Shown here piece after piece: positions 27,548 to 36,156 of a stretch of 64,000 nt of DNA; position 1 is the stretch's first letter, and each line of letters begins with the position of its first letter. A program made the position numbers and the translations under genes. The DNA lies in NCBI RefSeq assembly GCF_013363975.1, contig NZ_JABWGN010000012.1, positions 31,423-95,422 on the forward strand. The letters are read 5' to 3'. The notes below the pieces were generated by a model. The model was not told the DNA's origin. It made no database searches and worked only from the letters and a program-made list of their open reading frames with translations. The stretch is from Nonomuraea montanisoli (GTDB taxonomy: Bacteria > Actinomycetota > Actinomycetes > Streptosporangiales > Streptosporangiaceae).

Positions 27548-28993
27548 ATGACCCAGATTCGAGAAGACGCAGAATCCGCCGTCGCCCGCGAGCCCGGCAG
27601 TTGGACGACCCTGCTGAGACCACCACACCTCGCTGTGACGACCGTGCTCGCAGGGGGCACCGCCCTGCACGCGATCAACATCTACCTGGTGACCGCGATG
27701 CTGCCATCGGTCGTGGCAGAGGTCGGCGGTCTTCGCTTCTACGCGTGGAACACGACACTGTTCATGTTCGCCTCCGTGGTGATGTCCGCGTTGGTACCGA
27801 AGTGCCTCGCTTCGCTTGGTCCACGCAACTCCTACCGGCTTGCGTTGGCCGCGTTCGCCCTCGGCACTCTCGCGTGCGCGGCGGCTCCCACCATGGCCGT
27901 GCTGCTCGTGGGCCGTACCGTGCAGGGCATCGGTGGCGGGCTGCTGGTCGGCCTGTCCTACGCCATGATCAGCACGACGCTGCCTGCTCCGCTGTGGACT
28001 CGTGCGGCGGGGATCCTGTCCGCGATGTGGGGCGTCGGCACGCTCGTCGGTCCCGCGCTCGGCGGCGCCTTCGCCCAGTGGGGACAGTGGCGCTTCGCCT
28101 TCCTGCTCCTCGTACCCTTCGCCATCGCGGTGGCCCTGCTGCTTCGGTCGACGATGCCGGGCGTCCAGGCGGACAACGAAACCGCGCCGGTGGCGTACGG
28201 GAACCTTGCGCTCGTCGCTGCCGCGGTGCTGGCTGTGAGCGCGACGAGCCTGTCCCGCCAGGCTTGGGTCAACTTCGGCGGACTCGTCGCCGCCGCGCTG
28301 CTGCTCGGACTGTTCATTCGCCGCGAGCGGACCCGGCCGCGGCGGCTGCTGCCCCCGACGGCCTTCACGCCCGGCTCGCCGTTGCGACCGCTGTACGCGA
28401 CGCTCACGGTGTTGGTCGTCGCCAGCACCACCGAGATCTTCGTGCCGTTCTACGGCCAAGAGTTGGGTGGCGCCGCCCCGCTGTCGGCGGGATTCCTCGG
28501 GGCGGCGATCGCGGCGGGCTGGACGGTCGGCTCGATGGCCAGCGCAGCTTGGACGGACAAGGCGCGACTGCTTGTCGGTATCGGACCGGTGGTCAGCTCC
28601 GTCGGTCTGACTGGCATGGCCGTGATGTCGTGGCCGTCGGCCTCGCTCGTGACGGTCCTCTGCTGGGCGGTGCTGCTGTTCGTCGCGGGCAGCGGAGTGG
28701 GCATCACGTGGCCGCACATGACCGCGGCCGCCATGACCGTCGGTGAGACCCCACAGGAGAAGAACACCGCCGCCTCCTCCATCACGACTGTCCAGCTGGT
28801 GGCCACGTCGCTGGGCGCGGCCCTGGCCGGAACGGTGACTAACCTGACCGGAGTCGGCGGAGACGCGACCGAGATCGGTCATTCCGCACAGTGGTTGTAC
28901 GGAGCGTTCGCCGTCATCGTCCTCTGCGGAGTGTTGTTCTCGCACCGGGTCATCGGGGAACGCATCAGAAGGCACACGAAAGCCGAGTCATGA
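27548..28993 (+). CDS. MFS transporter (efflux type)
   Basis: The 481-residue membrane protein has about 13-14 hydrophobic segments, starting at HLAVTTVLAGGTALHAINIYLV. The motif VGRTVQGIGGGLLVGL (motif C-like, export type) is present, and ALGGAFAQWGQWRFAFLLL follows. The start ATG at 27548 has GAGG rather far upstream. With the TetR gene and operator it forms a self-contained inducible efflux unit. The substrate is unknown. Confidence 0.85.
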   Translation: MTQIREDAESAVAREPGSWTTLLRPPHLAVTTVLAGGTALHAINIYLVTAMLPSVVAEVGGLRFYAWNTTLFMFASVVMSALVPKCLASLGPRNSYRLALAAFALGTLACAAAPTMAVLLVGRTVQGIGGGLLVGLSYAMISTTLPAPLWTRAAGILSAMWGVGTLVGPALGGAFAQWGQWRFAFLLLVPFAIAVALLLRSTMPGVQADNETAPVAYGNLALVAAAVLAVSATSLSRQAWVNFGGLVAAALLLGLFIRRERTRPRRLLPPTAFTPGSPLRPLYATLTVLVVASTTEIFVPFYGQELGGAAPLSAGFLGAAIAAGWTVGSMASAAWTDKARLLVGIGPVVSSVGLTGMAVMSWPSASLVTVLCWAVLLFVAGSGVGITWPHMTAAAMTVGETPQEKNTAASSITTVQLVATSLGAALAGTVTNLTGVGGDATEIGHSAQWLYGAFAVIVLCGVLFSHRVIGERIRRHTKAES

Positions 28994-29279
28994 TGAGCTG
29001 GGTCCACTACGCGACGGTGTCAGTAAGGTCGGCGCCTGCCCATGGCACACACCGGCCAGATTACGGACCGCGTCAACGCGTTTGACCTTCTTGGCCCGCG
29101 CAGTGCAGTGGAACGAAATCCGGCGCTAAGGGAACGCAGCTAGTGCTGTGACCGGAAACGATCACCGGGCTCGCGGGTAGAGCCGCCCTGCCGGTTGGAT
29201 GGCGCTGATCACGTCCGATCAGGACTCGGTGGCGCAGACGTCCCAGACGACCTCCATGTCGTAGTCGGCGACGTCGCCG

Positions 29280-29774
29280 ACGGCCTGAGCGTAGAGCAGC
29301 TGTGTCCCTCGTCAGATCGTGCACACTCCGATCGTCACGGACACTGCCGTGAACAGGCGATCGGCCCACTGGCCGAGCGCTATCCGAATGCGTCGATCGG
29401 TCTGGACAACTCTCGCGAGAGTGGGCGTGGCTACTACATCACCGCCTGTTTCAAGCTGCGGCTCGGCGGCCTTGAGGTCGGCGACGGCGGCTTCACCACC
29501 TGGACCAGCGAGTTGCTGCGCGAGCACTACCGGCAACTCCGCTCCCTCGGATCAACCCCACCGTGCTCCGGCGGCTCAGTCAGGGAGCTCAGGCTTCTTC
29601 GTCGACTTCGAGGAACGCGACGAGAACTACGACTGGCAAGCCGCCATGCTCGCGGTCATCGACCAGACCACAGGAGCGAGGCTGATCAGCGAGTGGCTAC
29701 AGCCATCCCTGGGAAGCGATCTTCATCAGGGCGTCATCGTCGCTGCTCTTGGTCCGCGAGCCTGCGGACCTTGA
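29280..29774 (+). pseudogene. Broken gene of uncertain family
   Basis: One frame gives a protein-like stretch, IGPLAERYPNASIGLDNSRESGRGYY then FKLRLGGLEVGDGGFTTWTSELL (about 29350-29520). A different frame continues FFVDFEERDENYDWQAAMLAVIDQTTGARLISEWLQPSL (about 29585-29700). The RGYY-T-CFKLR layout is reminiscent of class II aminoacyl-tRNA-synthetase-like cores (HisZ-type), but I cannot confirm it. At least one frameshift near 29540 breaks the gene. Confidence 0.35.
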
Positions 29775-29809
29775 CCGGTCGCGCAACCCTGCCTTCCTAG
29801 CGTGTTGCT

Positions 29810-30472
29810 CCGGCTGCGCGGCGGGCGCACCGGCATACGCGCCGTCATTTGTGAGAACCTGGAGCTCACCGGCCTGATGCGGCCATTCGACATCGAGATC
29901 CGGTACGGCGAACGCATCGGGTTCTCGGCTCCAACAGCTCGGGCAAGTCCACTTTCCTGCAGTTGCTGGAGCAAGCCGCCGACGGCGCGGTGCCCTCGGT
30001 ACGGCACAGCGATTCGGTGCGGCTGGGAGCACGGGTGGCGTCCGGCCGGTTTGTGCAGGCCCGCGCCCGGCCGGATCTGCACGGCCGCGCTCCGCCCGAG
30101 CTGGTCATGACCGGCTACGCGCTCACCTTGAACGAGGCCGTGGCCGCCCTGGCCCGCTACGAACTCGCTCCTGCGGCCAACCAGTGGTTCGAGACGCCAT
30201 CGGGCGGCCAACAGACCCGCCGGCAGATCCTCCTGCTGGAGTTGTCCGGCATCACCCTGCTGCTGGACGAGCCCACCGACAACCTGGACCTGGCCAGCGC
30301 CGAGGCTCTGCATCAGGGGCTGGCCTCCTTCGCCGGCACCGTGCTGGCCGTCACTCACGACCGCTGGTTCGCCGCCGACTTCGATCGCTTCCTGATGTTC
30401 GGCGCCGACGGGACCGTCCACGGAGCCAACGAGCCGCTCTGGCGCGAGGGCCGGGTCGAACGCACACACTGA
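29810..30472 (+). pseudogene. ABC-F-type ATP-binding protein, C-terminal half with frameshift
   Basis: The frame before 29918 gives ENLELTGLMRPFDIEIRYGERIG. From 29921 a different frame gives the Walker A motif VLGSNSSGKSTFLQLLEQA, and it continues through the signature PSGGQQTR, Walker B ITLLLDEPTDNLD and the switch His in VTHDRWFAADFDRF. The two parts join correctly if one G is restored in the GGG run at 29918-29920. ABC-F proteins carry two ATPase domains and protect or service the ribosome; only the second domain is visible here. Two lesions (missing first domain, one-base deletion) mark it as a pseudogene, or the deletion is a sequencing error in a truncated gene. Confidence 0.7.
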
Positions 30473-30482
30473 GGGCGCGGAC

Positions 30483-31064
30483 TCAAGGCCTGCATTCCAT
30501 CCCGGTGAAGAGGGCTTCGATCACGCGGTCGACGTATTCGTGCGTCAGCGGCTCCTGGACGATCAGGGCCCGGAAGTACAGCGGGCCCGACAGGATGTCC
30601 ATCGCCAGGTCCAGGTCGAAGCCGGGTGACAGTTGCCCTTGGTCGCGTGCCGCCTTCAGCCGGGCGAGGGTCTTCTCCGCCTGCGGGGTGATGAAGTGGT
30701 CGTTGAGCGCCGCGGCGACCTGGGGGTTGAGCAGGGCCTCGCCGATCAACGCACGATACAGGGGGCCCACGGGTGGCCGGTCCAGCAGATCCATGGCCGC
30801 GTGGATCTGCCGGCGCAGGTCGGCGACGATGTCGCCGGTGTCGGGGTAGTCCAGATCGGACTTGTTCAGCGACAGGAGCGAGTCGAGGAACAGGGCGCCC
30901 TTCGACGACCAGCGGCGGTAGATCGTGTGCTTGCCGACGCCGGCGCGGGCCGCGACCGCTTCGATGCTGAGCTTGGCGTAGCCGATCTCCTTACCCAACT
31001 CCAGAGTGGTCCGCATGATGGCCTCGGTCCGGTCGGTGGCACGGCTGCCGCGCTTGTCGGTCAT
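30483..31064 (-). CDS. TetR-family transcriptional repressor
   Basis: I chose the ATG at 31064 (MTDKRGSRATDRTEAIMR), with GGTGGTGGG upstream, giving 193 residues. The helix-turn-helix is at about 12-55 (EIGYAKLSIEAVAARAGVGKHTIYRRWSSK). The C-terminal part (QIHAAMDLLDRPPVGPLYRALIGEAL to YVDRVIEALFTG) is the ligand-binding domain of the TetR_C_11 type. It is divergent from the ABC genes at 31168; two palindromes sharing ACGGC lie between, so it probably represses both itself and the transporter. Confidence 0.9.
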   Translation of the reverse strand: MTDKRGSRATDRTEAIMRTTLELGKEIGYAKLSIEAVAARAGVGKHTIYRRWSSKGALFLDSLLSLNKSDLDYPDTGDIVADLRRQIHAAMDLLDRPPVGPLYRALIGEALLNPQVAAALNDHFITPQAEKTLARLKAARDQGQLSPGFDLDLAMDILSGPLYFRALIVQEPLTHEYVDRVIEALFTGMECRP

Positions 31065-31081
31065 CCCACCACCATATCGGA

Positions 31082-31095
31082 ACGGCACGTGCCGT
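31082..31095. promoter_or_regulatory. Palindromic operator 1 of the TetR/ABC unit
   Basis: This is the perfect palindrome ACGGCACGTGCCGT, 18 bases upstream of the TetR start. It shares the ACGGC half-site with operator 2. Confidence 0.6.
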
Positions 31096-31125
31096 GTTGA
31101 CACCTCTGACGACCTCCACCATGCT

Positions 31126-31152
31126 CTGAACGGCACGGCACGCGCCGTTCAG
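31126..31152. promoter_or_regulatory. Palindromic operator 2 of the TetR/ABC unit
   Basis: Perfect 9-bp arms CTGAACGGC and GCCGTTCAG flank nine bases. The site ends five bases before the AGGAGG of the ABC ATPase gene, so a bound repressor would block its transcription. Confidence 0.65.
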
Positions 31153-31167
31153 CTACAGGAGGGCACT

Positions 31168-31938
31168 GTGGGGCCATCAAGCAGATACGCGGCGCTTCGG
31201 CTCGCCGCTCTCACCAAGACCTTCGGCCGCAAGATGGTGGTCGACCACATCGATCTGGAGGTACCGCGTGGGTCCTTCTTCGGCCTGGTCGGCCCCAACG
31301 GGGCGGGCAAGACGACATCGTTGTCGATGGCAGTGGGACTGCTGCGTCCCGACGGCGGACGGGCCGAGATCTTCGGCCTCGACGCGTGGGCCGACCCCGC
31401 GCGCGCCAAGAAGCTGATCGGCGTGCTGCCCGACGGCTTGTCCATGCCCGAGCGGCTGACCGGCCGCGAGCTGTTGCGCTTCACCGGCCTGCTGCGTGGC
31501 ATGGAGCTCAAGGAGGTCGAGCGGCGTGCGGGCGAACTGTTGGAGGTCCTGGAGCTGGACGAGGCCGAGCGCACCCTGGTGATGGAGTATTCGACCGGCA
31601 TGCGCAAGAAGATCGGTCTGGCCACGGCACTGCTGCACGCGCCGAGGTTGCTTGTGCTGGACGAGCCGCTGGAGGCCGTCGACCCCGTCTCGGCCGCCAG
31701 CATCAAAGTGATCTTGCAGCGTTTCGTAGGCAGCGGCGGCTCGGTGGTGTTCTCCAGCCATGTGATGGCCCTGGTCGAGCAGCTGTGCGACCACGTGGCG
31801 GTGATCGCCTCCGGCCGGGTCGTGGCCTCGGGCACGCTGGAAGCCGTGCGGGCGGGCCGGAGCCTGGAAGAGCGGTTCGTGAGCCTGGTCGGCGGCCAGG
31901 TCCCCGAGGTGGGTGAGCTGGCGTGGCTGTCCTCCTGA
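31168..31938 (+). CDS. ABC transporter ATP-binding protein
   Basis: The GTG start at 31168 follows AGGAGGG at a spacing of five, giving 256 residues. Walker A is GPNGAGKTT (about 45-53), the signature region is EYSTGMRKKIGLATAL (a degenerate LSGGQ, as in many ABC-2 exporters), and Walker B is LLVLDEPLEAVD. It powers the membrane partner encoded by the next gene, which it overlaps by 16 bases. The unit is probably an exporter controlled by the divergent TetR. Confidence 0.92.
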   Translation: MGPSSRYAALRLAALTKTFGRKMVVDHIDLEVPRGSFFGLVGPNGAGKTTSLSMAVGLLRPDGGRAEIFGLDAWADPARAKKLIGVLPDGLSMPERLTGRELLRFTGLLRGMELKEVERRAGELLEVLELDEAERTLVMEYSTGMRKKIGLATALLHAPRLLVLDEPLEAVDPVSAASIKVILQRFVGSGGSVVFSSHVMALVEQLCDHVAVIASGRVVASGTLEAVRAGRSLEERFVSLVGGQVPEVGELAWLSS

Positions 31939-33824
31939 TCCAGATGAAGCTGGCCGTGCTGCGGCACTCCATGACCGGCCGGCGCGCCGCCCAGATGGTC
32001 ACCGGCGCGCTGACCGGGTTGGCCCTCGCGGGGGGTCTGATCGTGCTCGCGGGGCGCGACTACCCGCTCGCGTCCCTGCCGTTCGACCTGTTGGGGGTGG
32101 GGTTCGCCCTGTGGACGGCGGGCTGGCTGCTGGGCCCGACGCTGTTCGGCGGCGGCGATGAGACGCTGCGTCCCGAGCATTTCTCGTTGCTGTCGTTCAC
32201 GCCGCGCCGCTTGGCGGCCGGGCTCGCGGGGGCCGCGTTCGTCGGCGTCGCACCCCTGGTCACGCTCGTGGCCTTCTCCGCGCTCGTGGTGGTAGCCGTC
32301 AAGGCCGGGGTCGGCGCGGCGGCCACAGCGGTCGGCGTGCTCGCCGTCGTCCTCCAGCTGGTGGTGTGCGTGCTCGCGTCCCGGCTGGTCACCGCGGTGC
32401 TCGGCCAGGTCATGCGGTCCAAGGTGGGCGCGGCGCTGGCCGCTCTTGTCAGCGCCGCCATCTTGGCCGGCCTGCATTCGAGCTGGGTGCTCTCGCCCCT
32501 GGTGCAGGCCGCTCTGCGCACCGGGTTCCCCGCCCCCTTCTCCGCCTGCGTTGTGGCGCTGCCTTCCGGCTGGGGTCTGGTGGCCGTGCGGGCGGCCGGG
32601 CAGGGACAGTGGCCGACGGTGGCCGTCGCCCTGGCGGGGCTGGCTGCGCTCGGCGTGATGTGTTGGTACGGCTGGGCCGCCTTGCTGAAGCGGCGGCTGA
32701 CCACCCGGCGCCCGAGCGGCCGCCCGGTCCGGGTGGCCTCCGGCGGCTGGGCCAAGGGCCCGATGACGGCAGTCGCCGCCCGGGAGCTGCGCACCTGGTC
32801 TCGGGACCTGCTGCGCTTTCACTACCTGGTCTTCGCCCTGTGTTACGCCTTGGCGTTCTGCCTGCTGCCGCTGGCCATCGACGCGCCGATCTTCCTGCCC
32901 TGGACCGGAGCGGTCTTCGCTCTGTGGGTCGCGGCCATCTCCGCCAACCTCTACGGCGAGGACGGCACCGAGCTGTGGTGCAAGATGATGGTTCCCGGCG
33001 CCGCGCGCCACGACGTGCGCGGCCGTCAGCTCGCCTGGCTGCTGGTCACCGCGCCGCCGACGCTCGTCTTGACCGCCGCCATGGTCGTCTTCACCGGCGA
33101 GTTCGGCCTGTGGCCCTGGTTGGCGGCGCTCGTGCCCGCGCTGCTGAGCGGCGGCGCGGGCGTGACCGTGCTGATGTCGGTGCTGCGGCCGGTGCCCATG
33201 ACCGACCCGCACCGCAGAGGCGGCAACCTGCTGGAGAACGGCACCGACTTCGCCCAGGTGCTGCTGGTGCTGATCCTCACCGCGGCGACGGCCGCCCCCG
33301 CCTATTTCGCGGTCCGGCTGGGGCCGGTCTGGGCGGGACCGGTCATGGGCCTGGCCGGCGGCGCCGCGATGGCTTGGCTGCTAGGGCGCCTCGCCGCGAC
33401 CAGACTCGAATCGAGCGCGCCCGAGTTGCTCCTGCACCTGCGCACTGGCGTCTCGCCCAAGCGGAGGCGACCAGCCGCAGCCCTGGATCTGGCGCGGCCG
33501 CACCTGCCCAAGCCCGACCTGGGCCTGGACAAGCTCGGCCTCGACCTGGCCCCGACGGGCCGGCGCGCGTACGTCATCGCGAGCCTGACCCTGTGCTGGG
33601 TGCCCCTGGTGGCCCAGGGCATCGTGCCCGCACTCATGCTGACCACCGGCCATGTCACCCCCTCGTGGCTTTTGGCCCTGCACCTACCGCAGCATCTCCA
33701 ATGGCCCACCATCATCGCCATGATTGCCCTCGGGCTCGTCCTGCTGACCACCGGACTGGGCATCGGCCTCTACTACCTGGCCAGGTCACGGCGAGACGGC
33801 ATCAAACTCGACGACGGCCCGTGA
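31923..33824 (+). CDS. ABC-2-type exporter membrane protein
   Basis: The 633-residue product starts at GTG inside the end of the ATPase gene, so translation is coupled. Some 12 hydrophobic segments occur, for example QLVVCVLASRLVTAVLG and the final IIAMIALGLVLLTTGLGIGLYY. Between them are soluble loops rich in Arg. It is the translocation partner of the 31168 ATPase. I do not recognise the substrate; such pairs export drugs, lipids or peptides. Confidence 0.85.
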   Translation: MAVLLIQMKLAVLRHSMTGRRAAQMVTGALTGLALAGGLIVLAGRDYPLASLPFDLLGVGFALWTAGWLLGPTLFGGGDETLRPEHFSLLSFTPRRLAAGLAGAAFVGVAPLVTLVAFSALVVVAVKAGVGAAATAVGVLAVVLQLVVCVLASRLVTAVLGQVMRSKVGAALAALVSAAILAGLHSSWVLSPLVQAALRTGFPAPFSACVVALPSGWGLVAVRAAGQGQWPTVAVALAGLAALGVMCWYGWAALLKRRLTTRRPSGRPVRVASGGWAKGPMTAVAARELRTWSRDLLRFHYLVFALCYALAFCLLPLAIDAPIFLPWTGAVFALWVAAISANLYGEDGTELWCKMMVPGAARHDVRGRQLAWLLVTAPPTLVLTAAMVVFTGEFGLWPWLAALVPALLSGGAGVTVLMSVLRPVPMTDPHRRGGNLLENGTDFAQVLLVLILTAATAAPAYFAVRLGPVWAGPVMGLAGGAAMAWLLGRLAATRLESSAPELLLHLRTGVSPKRRRPAAALDLARPHLPKPDLGLDKLGLDLAPTGRRAYVIASLTLCWVPLVAQGIVPALMLTTGHVTPSWLLALHLPQHLQWPTIIAMIALGLVLLTTGLGIGLYYLARSRRDGIKLDDGP

Positions 33825-34336
33825 CACTGCCTTCCAGCGGCCAGCCTCATCGCAGAGAGCCACTTTGCGGCCAGTGACACCGACCCGAGCGGGCGCCCGT
33901 GTAGGCAGGTCCTGCCGGTTGGACGGCTGATCGGGTTTCGGCGGTCGGGAGGCCAAGTGGCGCAACCGATCAAGGTCCGCAGGCTTACTGACTCGGAAGG
34001 GCGGAGGCCGCAGTAGATCGTGCGGCGCGGCACGATGAGCACGGTTCGCCATCGACGGGCGACCATGGACGGTCTCCGGAGGCGGGCCCCTTGGCCGGTG
34101 CCGGGGACGGCGCCCCCGGCACCGGCAACAGCACCGTGTGGGGCAAGTGCTGGAACAACGGCAACAGGACCGGCGAGGCGCGGCTCGTCCACTGGTGAAG
34201 TACGCGCTCGACAACGGCACCAGACAGCACAGCACGGGGCTGGGGCGTCAGCCCACCGCGTACGCGCGCGTCAGGGTCTGTGTCACACGGCCGCCTCGGG
34301 TGTCGGCGACAGTGGCGCACAGGGATACGAACCGAG
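33825..34336. other. Intergenic region with a possible broken small secreted-protein gene
   Basis: On the plus strand, about 34110-34195, a frame reads GTGNSTVWGKCWNNGNRTGEARLVHW and stops. The next frame continues KYALDNGTRQHSTGLGRQP (34199-34260). This looks like a small exported protein broken by one frameshift, but the family is unknown to me. Nothing else is apparent. Confidence 0.3.
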
Positions 34337-34615
34337 ATGACCGAGGCCGATCTGCGGGAGACCGAAGCCGGAAAGATTGTCGTCAAGCCGGGTTGCGACA
34401 TGAGATCGCCGCACGAACCTTGGTCCGATCCTGTCGAGGCCGAGGCGCTGAAGGTTCGACTCGACGATCTGCACCGAGCGAAGATCCGGCTCGCTGATGA
34501 GGTGCTCGTAGTCGGCGACTACATCGGAGACAGCACCCGAGCCGAAATCGCCTACGCCCGATCGCTGGGCAAGCCCGTGCGGTTCACGCACCCCGAAGTC
34601 GACCTCGACGCCTGA
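34337..34615 (+). CDS. Small protein resembling the C-terminal part of nucleoside 2-deoxyribosyltransferase-like proteins
   Basis: The 92-residue product ends with LHRAKIRLADEVLVVGDYIGDSTRAEIAYARSLGKPVRF. This segment (a helix, then the strand LADEVLVV, then GxSTRAEIAYA) is typical of small cytoplasmic proteins related to nucleoside 2-deoxyribosyltransferases. The usual N-terminal strand with a SGS or GS motif is not found, so the gene may be 5'-truncated. Function unknown. Confidence 0.5.
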   Translation: MTEADLRETEAGKIVVKPGCDMRSPHEPWSDPVEAEALKVRLDDLHRAKIRLADEVLVVGDYIGDSTRAEIAYARSLGKPVRFTHPEVDLDA

Positions 34616-34679
34616 CCGCCCACCCCCACACCCTCCGCAGGCACCCCTTGGAATTGATCATCTAGATGACGATTGAATG

Positions 34680-35105
34680 TCACGTGACGAGCACGGCGGT
34701 GAGCATCGAGAGATACGACTCGTGGGCGAGACACAGGCTGTCAAGGTCGGACGTCTCGAACCACGCCACAGCGTCATGCTCGTCCGGCGCGGCGTTGACA
34801 GGTGTTCCGCTCCACCTGTCGACCAACCAGATCTGCATGTCGAACGTCGCGGTCCGGATCTCATGCATCGGCGGACCGGACGGCTCCGATGCCGTGATTC
34901 CCAACTCCTCCCGAAGCTCGCGGACAAGGCTCTCCTTCGGGTCCTCCCCCTCCTCGACATGACCGCCCGGCAGGTCCCACACGTCGGGATACCACCGGCG
35001 TCCGGCGCTTCGATGACACAGCAACACCCGATCGCCGTCGCGAAGAACGGCCGTCACAATCCTGACCGGACCGGAGACGTCAGCGGAGATCCTCATCCGC
35101 GACAT
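34680..35105 (-). CDS. Nudix hydrolase
   Basis: The Nudix box is complete: GGHVEEGEDPKESLVRELRE followed by ELGI, which fits G-x5-E-x7-REUXEEXGU. I use the ATG at 35105 (MSRMRISADVSG), giving 141 residues; a TTG at 35144 would add 13. Nudix enzymes cleave nucleoside diphosphates linked to other groups and need Mg2+. It lies 102 bases downstream of the methyltransferase on the same strand and might be read through from the RiPP-like operon, but there is no functional reason to link them. Confidence 0.85.
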   Translation of the reverse strand: MSRMRISADVSGPVRIVTAVLRDGDRVLLCHRSAGRRWYPDVWDLPGGHVEEGEDPKESLVRELREELGITASEPSGPPMHEIRTATFDMQIWLVDRWSGTPVNAAPDEHDAVAWFETSDLDSLCLAHESYLSMLTAVLVT

Positions 35106-35207
35106 TCTGCCCCATGCGGATCTGAGTTCGGTCAACTTGGCCAAGATGACTATGGGCGCTTGGCCAGAGCGAGGAGTTCGGCGACCAGCGCGCCATCCCG
35201 GCCGACG

Positions 35208-35987
35208 TCAGCCGGCCCGGCGGGCGACGTACAGGATGCGCTCGTGGTCGGTCTCGTCGGCCGAGTCCCGCGTCGACGTCCCCACCAGCCCGTGGGCGGC
35301 CACGACGTGCAGTCCGGACAGCTGGGCCACCTCGCGCACCGTCCGATCGGAATGGTGCTGCTGCACGTGGCGCATCGACAGCCGCTCCCAGCCCGCGCCG
35401 TTCCGTTCGAACAGGTCGAACTGCGTGACCACGACCGCGTCGGCCTCGATCCGCGGGGACTGCGCGAACCAGACCACGTACCGATCGCCCCGGTCGGCGA
35501 CCGTGGGGACGCTGAACATGCGGCGGTAGTAGCCGATGGTGTTCAGGTCGAAGACCAGCACCCCGTCCTCGGCGAGCTGGTCACGGGCGGCCGTCAGCGC
35601 CTGTCGCAGCTGGTCCGTGCCGATCAGGTACGTCATCGGCACGTCCACGCAGGCGACCACGTCGAAGCCGGTCAGCCCGGGTGGGGGCTCCTGCAGCCGT
35701 CCCACCAGGAACCCGACCTCCTCGGCCCCGGGCCGACGGCGGGCCATCGCGACCATCGCGGGGGACAGATCGTAGCCGGTCACCTCGAACCCACGCTCGC
35801 GGAAGGCCACGCTGCTGCGGCCGGTTCCGCAGCCGGCGTCCAGCAGCCGCCGACCGCCTGACCCGTACCGATCGACCGCCTCCACGAAGCGGGCCACGAG
35901 GCTGGAGGTGTCCATCCGCGCGTTCAGCTCGTCGTAGCGGGCCGCGATGCTCTCGTAGGCGGCCAGCGTCTCATCCACCTGCGACAT
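35208..35987 (-). CDS. SAM-dependent class I methyltransferase (in RiPP-like cluster)
   Basis: The ATG at 35987 (MSQVDETLAAYESIAARYDELN) follows AGGAGG at a spacing of six, giving 259 residues. The SAM-binding motif LLDAGCGTGRSSVAF is at about 48-62, followed by GYDLSPAMVAMAR (acidic ribose-binding residue) and VVACVDVPMTYL. It lies downstream of the P450 and the 21-codon peptide gene on the same strand, separated from the peptide gene by a strong hairpin. A plausible role is methylation of the modified peptide, for example at its N-terminus, but it could equally serve unrelated chemistry. Confidence 0.88.
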   Translation of the reverse strand: MSQVDETLAAYESIAARYDELNARMDTSSLVARFVEAVDRYGSGGRRLLDAGCGTGRSSVAFRERGFEVTGYDLSPAMVAMARRRPGAEEVGFLVGRLQEPPPGLTGFDVVACVDVPMTYLIGTDQLRQALTAARDQLAEDGVLVFDLNTIGYYRRMFSVPTVADRGDRYVVWFAQSPRIEADAVVVTQFDLFERNGAGWERLSMRHVQQHHSDRTVREVAQLSGLHVVAAHGLVGTSTRDSADETDHERILYVARRAG

Positions 35988-36030
35988 GCGTGCCTCCTGG
36001 GTGCGGATGTCCCACCTCATCGGGAGCGGA

Positions 36031-36060
36031 GCCGTGCCGGGCCGCCGGGCCCGGCACGGC
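36031..36060 (-). terminator. 13-bp GC hairpin between the peptide gene and the methyltransferase gene
   Basis: The arms GCCGTGCCGGGCC and GGCCCGGCACGGC close on a four-base loop. The hairpin starts 14 bases after the peptide stop codon and ends 44 bases before the methyltransferase start. Without a T-run it may be a partial terminator or a 3' stabiliser that keeps the peptide mRNA more abundant than the downstream gene, a common layout in RiPP operons. Confidence 0.65.
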
Positions 36061-36073
36061 CGCCGGAGACGGA

Positions 36074-36139
36074 CTACCAGATGAACCAGGCCTGCCGGTT
36101 GATCCGGCGGCCGGTGACGCGGCGCAGCAACTTCCTCAT
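36074..36139 (-). CDS. Putative atropopeptide-like RiPP precursor peptide (21 residues, core AWFIW)
   Basis: This 22-codon gene (stop TAG at 36074-36076) has a perfect Shine-Dalgarno, AAAGGAGGT, eight bases before its ATG. The product has a short basic leader, residues 1-16 (MRKLLRRVTGRRINRQ), and ends with Ala17-Trp18-Phe19-Ile20-Trp21. Tryptorubin A, the founding atropopeptide, has the core AWYIWY and is cross-linked by a cytochrome P450; here a P450 gene ends only 17 bases upstream and a methyltransferase gene follows. I infer that the P450 cross-links the aromatic residues of the C-terminal core after translation. Phe replaces the central Tyr, and the final Tyr is absent. No dedicated protease gene is nearby, so leader removal would rely on housekeeping peptidases. 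Confidence 0.75.
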   Translation of the reverse strand: MRKLLRRVTGRRINRQAWFIW

Positions 36140-36146
36140 GGAGTTC

Positions 36147-36155
36147 ACCTCCTTT
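36147..36155 (-). promoter_or_regulatory. Consensus ribosome binding site of the precursor peptide gene
   Basis: AAAGGAGGT matches the 16S rRNA tail and lies at optimal spacing before the ATG at 36139. It sits in the 17-base gap after the P450 stop, which is the strongest evidence that the tiny reading frame is translated. Confidence 0.8.
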
Positions 36156-36156
36156 C

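Noticed and set aside
31149..33212. A 687-codon frame antisense to the ABC exporter
   Set aside because: It consists of Gln, Gly, His and Arg repeats without any domain, and overlaps two confident genes.
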